From Bacteroidales bacterium (GTDB lineage Bacteria > Bacteroidota > Bacteroidia > Bacteroidales > VadinHA17): DNA of 10,393 nt. The stretch is taken from positions 1 through 10,393 of the forward strand of contig JADGPV010000075.1 of the NCBI GenBank assembly GCA_017882245.1, written 5' to 3'. The notes beneath the pieces are model-generated. The model was not told the origin of the DNA. It made no database searches and saw nothing but the letters and a program-made list of their open reading frames with translations. Positions within the stretch are counted from its first letter, which is position 1. Each line of letters begins with the position of its first letter. Shown here piece by piece: positions 5,913-10,393 of the stretch. Both the position numbers and the translations under genes were made by a program.

Positions 5913-6638
5913 GTCAACATCCAGGAAGTGCGTCCTCTTCACCAGGTACCTGACAACAGCCCAGAATAAAAGGGCTACGACAAGGAGGGTGATATACATT
6001 GGTTCCAGATAAACCCTTCCCGTTACTGCTATATTGCGTATTAAATCAAGGAACGCAAAAACTAACAACAGGTTAGCAATACTGTTATATTCCCTTTTGA
6101 GCACAATCCTGAACGAGAACGGGAGGGCGGGCTTCGTGAAATGTCTGAAACCCGGAATCACAGCCCTGACCCTGAAAGCCCAGGCATCATATGCTTCTCC
6201 GAATTTGCGACGGAGATACTGTTCCTCGGCAAAAATTATCCGCTCATAATAGAGCCAGAAAGCAAGCACGAAGATGATTACGCACCATACAGACCTGAGG
6301 AAAAGTACAGGGCCGAGCCATATCAGAAAGTTCCCTATATAGGCCGGGTGACGGACGACCGAATAGACACCTGTGATATTCAGCTCATCAGCCATCTGGT
6401 CAATTACATTGCGGTCGGAGATGTTCCCGGGCATATGACCAACACTATATGACCTGACAAGCTCACCGGCGACCGAGACCAGAATGCAGATTATTTCCCA
6501 TGTAAAATTGAAGTAAATGACGCTTCTGTTTGCTATGAAAAGATAACATGCTGCCAGGACCAGGATGATTAACGGCAGCCAGCTTCTTCTTCTGAATAAC
6601 CAGTTTCCGGATTTCTCTAGTTCATGGACAAGTGACAT
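5904..6638 (-). CDS. Isoprenylcysteine carboxyl methyltransferase-like membrane methyltransferase
   Basis: A 244-residue integral membrane protein of the ICMT/phospholipid-methyltransferase fold. Membrane segments are predicted near 20-36, 47-63, 104-132 (possible hairpin), 184-200 and 212-230. The SAM-binding signature is present: GVYSVVRHPAYIGNFLIWLG (RHP at 96-98) and, after the hairpin, ERIIFAEEQYLRRKFGEAYDAW (E138/E139). Eukaryotic relatives methylate prenylated cysteine; bacterial members have largely unknown substrates, probably small lipophilic molecules or lipids. Unlike minimal family members it continues for about 75 residues after the FGEAYDAW motif with two further hydrophobic segments. 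It is the last gene of the ABC-transporter/beta-barrel cluster, 35 bp after the barrel gene, with a possible weak terminator between. Methyltransferase class is well supported; the substrate is not. Confidence 0.88.
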   Translation of the reverse strand: MSLVHELEKSGNWLFRRRSWLPLIILVLAACYLFIANRSVIYFNFTWEIICILVSVAGELVRSYSVGHMPGNISDRNVIDQMADELNITGVYSVVRHPAYIGNFLIWLGPVLFLRSVWCVIIFVLAFWLYYERIIFAEEQYLRRKFGEAYDAWAFRVRAVIPGFRHFTKPALPFSFRIVLKREYNSIANLLLVFAFLDLIRNIAVTGRVYLEPMYITLLVVALLFWAVVRYLVKRTHFLDVDGR

Positions 6639-6664
6639 ACTTAGGGTGTTGATGACGTAAAAGT

Positions 6665-6696
6665 AAAAAAAAATCAGAAACTATACTTAATCCTGA
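6665..6696 (-). terminator. Possible weak intrinsic terminator after the beta-barrel gene
   Basis: On the minus strand, TCAGGA (6696-6691) can pair with TTCTGA (6679-6674, which includes the stop codon of the barrel gene), with one G-U pair and an 11-base loop, followed directly by nine T residues (6673-6665). The stem is short, so this may attenuate rather than end transcription into the downstream methyltransferase gene. Confidence 0.35.
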
Positions 6697-7819
6697 CGAA
6701 CCCCAGATTTATCTTCGTTACCTCGCCGGCAATCACGTCGTCAAAATGCTGTAAAAACAGAGTAAAATCAACATTTTCAGCCATTGAAAAATCGATACCG
6801 GCCTCGGCAAAATAACCTTTAAGGTCAGGATACCATATGGCAGAAGCAGAGATTTTCAGAAGCGGAACCGGAGTGTACGAGACCTGGCCAATGGCGCTGA
6901 ACTCAGAGAAAGCCAGCTCATTTGCATTTATGCCTCCCTTATATAGTTCATTAAAATTATCAAGAACAAAGGGATTATTCGAGTACATAATCTGAATTAT
7001 CGCAGAAATCTTGTCGGAGAAGGTCCTATCGACCCCTGCCGTAGCAATGAGGGTGCCCTTTTTCATAGATGAGTTCCCGAAAGGATAGAACAGGGTTGCT
7101 TCGCCGCGGATTGAATATGGGCCTAAAGCTCCCGACCATCCTGTGCCTGCCGTAAGGAGCTCTTCATCCGTCTCGCCGGCCAGAATCTGCAGGTCGGTAT
7201 TATGTACACTGAAACGATACAGTGCTGCAGCAGTCACTCTGTTGCCGCTGTCAAGTTTGACTACCATTTCTGCTGCCGCTGCGGGCCCTGTAGAGTAAAC
7301 GGCTCTTATCGCATCACTTCCGGGCCGTTCAACATAGTCAAAATCGAAAAACGAATAGGTGTTGAAGATATCATTAGGGTTCCATACCAGTGCCTGGCTC
7401 CAGTTGATACGCTGACGGCCTAATGTGAGCTGCAGCTTCCCTGCCGTGAAGTCAATATATGCTCTGTCAATAAATGTATTCAGAACGAAGGACTGTTCGC
7501 TGAATATGTTCCATGACATGTCGACCCATCCGGGGTCAGAGGCAAGGGCTGTGCTGTATGCCGGATCAAGCAGAACCATGTCTCCTATGACGAATCTGTT
7601 TCGTATCTCCAGGGCCATTGTGGTCCTGGAGCCCGGATAGGCTTTGAAATTAAGCCTGTTATGAAGCATGCTACTGTTGAGCCAAGCATCTGTAATATCT
7701 TCAAACATTGAGTTATGCAACCATGATGCATATCCTCCGGCCGAGAATTTGCTTTCCTGGGCCAATGATGGAAACGAGAAAATTATCACCGCTGCGATCA
7801 GCAGAAGAGTTCTTTTCAT
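6674..7819 (-). CDS. Outer-membrane beta-barrel protein, DUF1302/porin-like
   Basis: A 381-residue exported protein. Residues 1-20 form a standard signal peptide (basic MKR, hydrophobic core, SLA before QES), with predicted cleavage after A20 and no lipobox cysteine. The remainder alternates polar and hydrophobic residues in many short strands separated by glycine/asparagine turns, and the chain ends in FVRIKYSF with the terminal phenylalanine typical of BAM-assembled barrels. The segment LGRQRINWSQALVWNPNDIFN (from about 133) resembles the GRQxINW motif of DUF1302-type proteins. These are often encoded beside export or lipid-transport systems. The gene overlaps the upstream ATPase gene by 4 bp (ATGA), implying translational coupling and a shared function with the ABC transporter. 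It could be the outer-membrane component or receptor of that system; direct evidence for a channel is lacking. Confidence 0.85.
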   Translation of the reverse strand: MKRTLLLIAAVIIFSFPSLAQESKFSAGGYASWLHNSMFEDITDAWLNSSMLHNRLNFKAYPGSRTTMALEIRNRFVIGDMVLLDPAYSTALASDPGWVDMSWNIFSEQSFVLNTFIDRAYIDFTAGKLQLTLGRQRINWSQALVWNPNDIFNTYSFFDFDYVERPGSDAIRAVYSTGPAAAAEMVVKLDSGNRVTAAALYRFSVHNTDLQILAGETDEELLTAGTGWSGALGPYSIRGEATLFYPFGNSSMKKGTLIATAGVDRTFSDKISAIIQIMYSNNPFVLDNFNELYKGGINANELAFSEFSAIGQVSYTPVPLLKISASAIWYPDLKGYFAEAGIDFSMAENVDFTLFLQHFDDVIAGEVTKINLGFVRIKYSF

Positions 7820-8511
7820 GAAACCACGTTTGTTCTTTCGTCAGATACTATTCGTCCGTCCTCAATGGTTATAACCCGTCGCGCTCTTTTCATGACCCTG
7901 ATGTCATGTGTCGAAAAGATAAATGTCATCTCCTCTTCCCGGTTGAGCTTCTCCATGATATCAAGAAGCGTATCTGCCGATTTGGAATCGAGGTTGGCAG
8001 TCGGCTCATCAGCAAGTATGAACTCAGGGCGCGGCGCCAGGGCGCGTGCCACGGCAACCCTCTGCTGCTGTCCGCCTGACAGCTGTGAAGGCCTGCTTCT
8101 GTGTCTGTCTGCCAGACCTACTGACTTAAGCAGTTCATCAGTACGTGCTTTTCGCTTCTCTTTTGGCCACTTCTGGAGATTCATTATAAACCCGATATTC
8201 TCCTCTGCCGTGAGCACCGGAATGAGGTTGTATGACTGAAATACAAAACCGACATGCTCCATTCTGAAGTCGATCAGCTCCGACGGCCGGAGCTCTGACA
8301 GACGGTGTCCGGCAACAATAATCTCTCCTCCGGTCGGCTGATCCAGTCCGCCAATAAGGTTCAACAGTGTTGTCTTTCCCGATCCCGACGGCCCTACCAC
8401 AACGGCAAAATCGCCCTTCTCAAAGCTGAGGGTTATTCCGTTTATTGCCTTCACTTCGACTTCGGTATCATGATAGGTCTTATACACATCGTTTATTTCA
8501 ACTACTTTCAT
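7816..8511 (-). CDS. ABC transporter ATP-binding protein, LolD/MacB type
   Basis: A 231-residue cytoplasmic ATPase subunit. All motifs are intact: Walker A GPSGSGKTT (40-48), Q-loop at VFQSYNL (Q92), signature LSGGQQQRVAVARAL (from 144), Walker B FILADEPTANLD (164-175) and the H-loop histidine in STHD (H202). The sequence style, including NLIGGLDQPTGGEI and FQSYNLIPVLTAEEN, places it with the type VII/MacB-LolD group that works with FtsX-like permeases by mechanotransmission rather than conventional transport. It follows two FtsX permease genes (20-bp gap) and overlaps the barrel gene by 4 bp. It most likely powers that complex. Whether the cargo is a lipoprotein, lipid or small molecule cannot be told from the ATPase. 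Confidence 0.95.
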   Translation of the reverse strand: MKVVEINDVYKTYHDTEVEVKAINGITLSFEKGDFAVVVGPSGSGKTTLLNLIGGLDQPTGGEIIVAGHRLSELRPSELIDFRMEHVGFVFQSYNLIPVLTAEENIGFIMNLQKWPKEKRKARTDELLKSVGLADRHRSRPSQLSGGQQQRVAVARALAPRPEFILADEPTANLDSKSADTLLDIMEKLNREEEMTFIFSTHDIRVMKRARRVITIEDGRIVSDERTNVVS

Positions 8512-8531
8512 GATTGTATCGACTTTGATTA

Positions 8532-9974
8532 TTATTTTTCTCCTCTTAATGCTTCCACGGGATTTAGCTTCAATGCCTTCCGGGCAGGATAGATTGATGC
8601 AAGAATTCCTGTAATAATTATAAGCACAGCAGTTGTTATAAAAAACCGCGTTTCAATAGTGGGAAATAGGTGTGCTGAATATCCGATTGCCTCCATTCCT
8701 TCAGAGTATTTTACCAGATTGATGCCAGTCTTTGCCGTAATAGCTATCACTACCTTCCCGATAACCATTCCTGCAATTCCTCCCACCATTGAGAGGAAAA
8801 TTGATTCGAGCATGATCATGGAAAATATTTTTCTGCGGTTCATGCCAATTGCAGCAAGCATTCCGATCTCTCGTGTTCTTTCAAGTATTGCCATAAGCAT
8901 GGTATTTGCTATTCCGAATGCCAGGGCAGCAAGAATGATCGCCATGAATACTCCATAGATCTGCTGCATCATATCTGCAATCATGGCAAGGTCAGGTACT
9001 ATCTCTTTCCAGTTCAGCACTTCATAATCCGGAAGATTATTCCTTATCGCCCTGGTAGCATCATCAGTCATGTCATTATCCGCGAGCCTTGCTATAACTC
9101 TGTGATAGGTGCCTGCCGGCATTCCTGTCAGTTTTCTCAGTTCATCTATCGGAACAAACAGGGAAGTTCCTTCCAGAATATCATTGTTGGTCCTGAATAT
9201 TCCGCAGACACGAAAGGCTGCGCCTGTCTGCACATTGTTCATATCAAGGAATGAAAGGATTATTCGGGAGCCTTCGCGGTATGACCAGGCGGCTTCCCTG
9301 ATTGACAAAGCGTATTTTTTTATCTCTTTAGGTGTAAGAAGACCTTCAACGGCCCTTTTAAACTTCTTATCCGAAGTATATCGCTGATCCTTAATCGACA
9401 AAAGCTTTGCGGTGACACCTGAAGAGACTCCCTTTTCCTCAAGTTTTTTCAGGACATCAGCAGTAATGATATACCTGATTATGTTCAGATCCTTCGCCAG
9501 TTTCTCCCCGATAAAAACAGGCTTGAAAACAGTGTTTCCTTTGGTGTCAGGACCGAAGTAACTTCCGGTGCCGGGAATAAGCTTTCCGGAGAGTGTGAAC
9601 ATCTCCTTCTCCTTTTCGACATCAATCCCGGTTATTTCAACCCCTGTACTTTTGGCTGCCGTTGAGGCCACGCCGCGTAAAATTACCCTGCCTGTGATGT
9701 CGGTGACGCCAGGAGTATTATTAAGTACTGAGAGTATTTTATCATAATCCCGGATAATATTCCTGATATCCCCGCTGCTCCTGAAATCTTTATTATTAAC
9801 CTGGATATGCGACAGCTCTTCATTGACGGCAGCATCAATCCGCTGGACAACAGAGCTGTTAATAGCAGCCATGGCGAATACGCCGGCAAAGACGCCAACA
9901 GCGACAGAGGCTATGACAGTCAGGCTTCTTGTTTTATTCCGCCAGACATTTTTCCATGCAATTTCAGTGATCAT
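8532..9974 (-). CDS. FtsX/LolE-type ABC transporter permease with an unusual insertion
   Basis: A 480-residue permease of the MacB/LolCE/FtsX superfamily. A cytoplasmic N-terminal helix (AWKNVWRNKTRS) leads into TM1 (about 17-38), then a large periplasmic domain (about 40-335), and three C-terminal membrane segments (about 340-363, 385-412 and 444-463). The coupling motif LERTREIGMLAAIGMNRRKI and the C-terminal YPARKALKLNPVEALRGEK are standard. The periplasmic domain carries about 65 extra, charge-rich residues (roughly 166-234) between the EKLAKDLN segment and the SRIILSFLDMNN segment, which are normally adjacent. The gene lies 11 bp after another permease gene and 20 bp before the ATPase gene. 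Two unequal permeases with one ATPase recall the heteromeric LolCDE layout. The ATG at 9974 gives the expected N-terminus. Confidence 0.94.
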   Translation of the reverse strand: MITEIAWKNVWRNKTRSLTVIASVAVGVFAGVFAMAAINSSVVQRIDAAVNEELSHIQVNNKDFRSSGDIRNIIRDYDKILSVLNNTPGVTDITGRVILRGVASTAAKSTGVEITGIDVEKEKEMFTLSGKLIPGTGSYFGPDTKGNTVFKPVFIGEKLAKDLNIIRYIITADVLKKLEEKGVSSGVTAKLLSIKDQRYTSDKKFKRAVEGLLTPKEIKKYALSIREAAWSYREGSRIILSFLDMNNVQTGAAFRVCGIFRTNNDILEGTSLFVPIDELRKLTGMPAGTYHRVIARLADNDMTDDATRAIRNNLPDYEVLNWKEIVPDLAMIADMMQQIYGVFMAIILAALAFGIANTMLMAILERTREIGMLAAIGMNRRKIFSMIMLESIFLSMVGGIAGMVIGKVVIAITAKTGINLVKYSEGMEAIGYSAHLFPTIETRFFITTAVLIIITGILASIYPARKALKLNPVEALRGEK

Positions 9975-9985
9975 ATCATTGCAGT

Positions 9986-10393
9986 TTAAGCCCTCAGGGC
10001 TTCAATTACATTTATTTTGAATATTTTACGGATGCTGAACACTATGGCTATCAGTAAAATTATGAGGACGACAACAATCTGCCACAGGTAAAAAGTGTCA
10101 GGCAGCATTGTGGGCATGACCGGTTCAAATCCGTAATCTTCGTACATACGGGCCAACTCTCCGGTAAATCTTATGGGGGGAATGTAACCGTAGATTACAA
10201 ATGGCAGCGACGCAACAACTCCTGCTGCAGTCCCGAGGAGCCCAATTAAAATCATCTCTATGGATATGACTTTTGCCAGTTTTCTTTTCTGCATTCCTAT
10301 TGATACCAGCATTCCGAATTCGCGTCTCCTTTCAGCAAGCATCATAAGCATTGTCCCGAAAACCCCGAAGGCAATAACAAGATACAGTATACC
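9986..10393 (-). CDS. FtsX-type ABC transporter permease, C-terminal part (5' end beyond the window)
   Basis: The frame is open from the last base of the window to a TAA at 9988-9986, giving 135 residues of a permease C-terminus; the N-terminal helix and most of the periplasmic domain lie outside. Visible parts are a membrane segment running into FGTMLMMLAERRREFGMLVSIGMQKRKL, the coupling-helix region, a membrane segment (EMILIGLLGTAAGVVASLPFVI), a periplasmic loop (about 70 to 100, rich in P and E) and a final helix followed by SIRKIFKINVIEALRA. It is clearly paralogous to the permease encoded next (compare LERTREIGMLAAIGMNRRKI), and the two probably form a heterodimer served by the single ATPase. 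The promoter of this operon must lie outside the window. Confidence 0.93.
   Translation of the reverse strand, partial: GILYLVIAFGVFGTMLMMLAERRREFGMLVSIGMQKRKLAKVISIEMILIGLLGTAAGVVASLPFVIYGYIPPIRFTGELARMYEDYGFEPVMPTMLPDTFYLWQIVVVLIILLIAIVFSIRKIFKINVIEALRA

Noticed and set aside
8659..9387. Plus-strand open frames opposite the FtsX permease
   Set aside because: They are antisense to an intact permease gene with full family motifs; their composition is what the reverse of a membrane protein gene would give.
1..10393. Mobile element, defence island, CRISPR array, tRNA or rRNA
   Set aside because: I found no transposase, integrase, nuclease-effector pair, spaced repeats, or tRNA/rRNA-like sequence. 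The gene content is core and envelope functions.

Overview
The window looks like chromosomal DNA from a member of the Bacteroidota, probably a Bacteroidales-like lineage. The grounds are exact copies of the Bacteroidota -7 promoter element (TAnnTTTG) in intergenic DNA, weak or absent Shine-Dalgarno sequences, a LytS/LytTR two-component pair, and an FtsX-type permease style I associate with this phylum. Nothing indicates mobile DNA: no transposase, integrase, CRISPR array, tRNA or rRNA is visible. Both ends of the window cut a gene.

Region 1 (1-1651, minus strand) is the housekeeping cluster yceD (DUF177) - rpmF (ribosomal protein bL32) - plsX (acyl-ACP:phosphate acyltransferase, 3' end missing). 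It links ribosome assembly to membrane lipid synthesis. Region 2 (1652-1830) is a divergent promoter region of 179 bp. It holds two identical, oppositely facing TAATTTTG elements and an 8-bp direct repeat with a 21-bp period, which resembles the layout of LytTR-type operators.

Region 3 (1831-4762, plus strand) is a tight four-gene operon: a small four-helix membrane protein, a LiaF-like membrane sensor/inhibitor, a LytS-type histidine kinase and a LytTR response regulator. By analogy with LiaFSR of Firmicutes it is probably an envelope-stress sensing module, but with a LytTR output. The small membrane protein looks like a paralogue of the membrane half of the LiaF-like protein.

Region 4 (4759-5891) has yidD on the minus strand, ending tail to tail with the response regulator through a shared TTAA, and a divergent YugP-type membrane zinc peptidase on the plus strand. 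Both concern the cell envelope.

Region 5 (5904-10393, minus strand) reads from right to left: a partial FtsX permease, a complete FtsX permease, a LolD/MacB-type ATPase, an outer-membrane beta-barrel with a signal peptide, and an isoprenylcysteine-methyltransferase-like membrane enzyme. The ATPase and barrel genes overlap by 4 bp. The cluster suggests a trans-envelope export or lipid/lipoprotein trafficking system whose cargo cannot be read from the sequence.

Coding density is very high. No stretch over 300 bases lacks a gene. The genes are recognisable families, and the less ordinary points are the LiaF-LytTR module with its candidate operator and the ABC-barrel-methyltransferase cluster.
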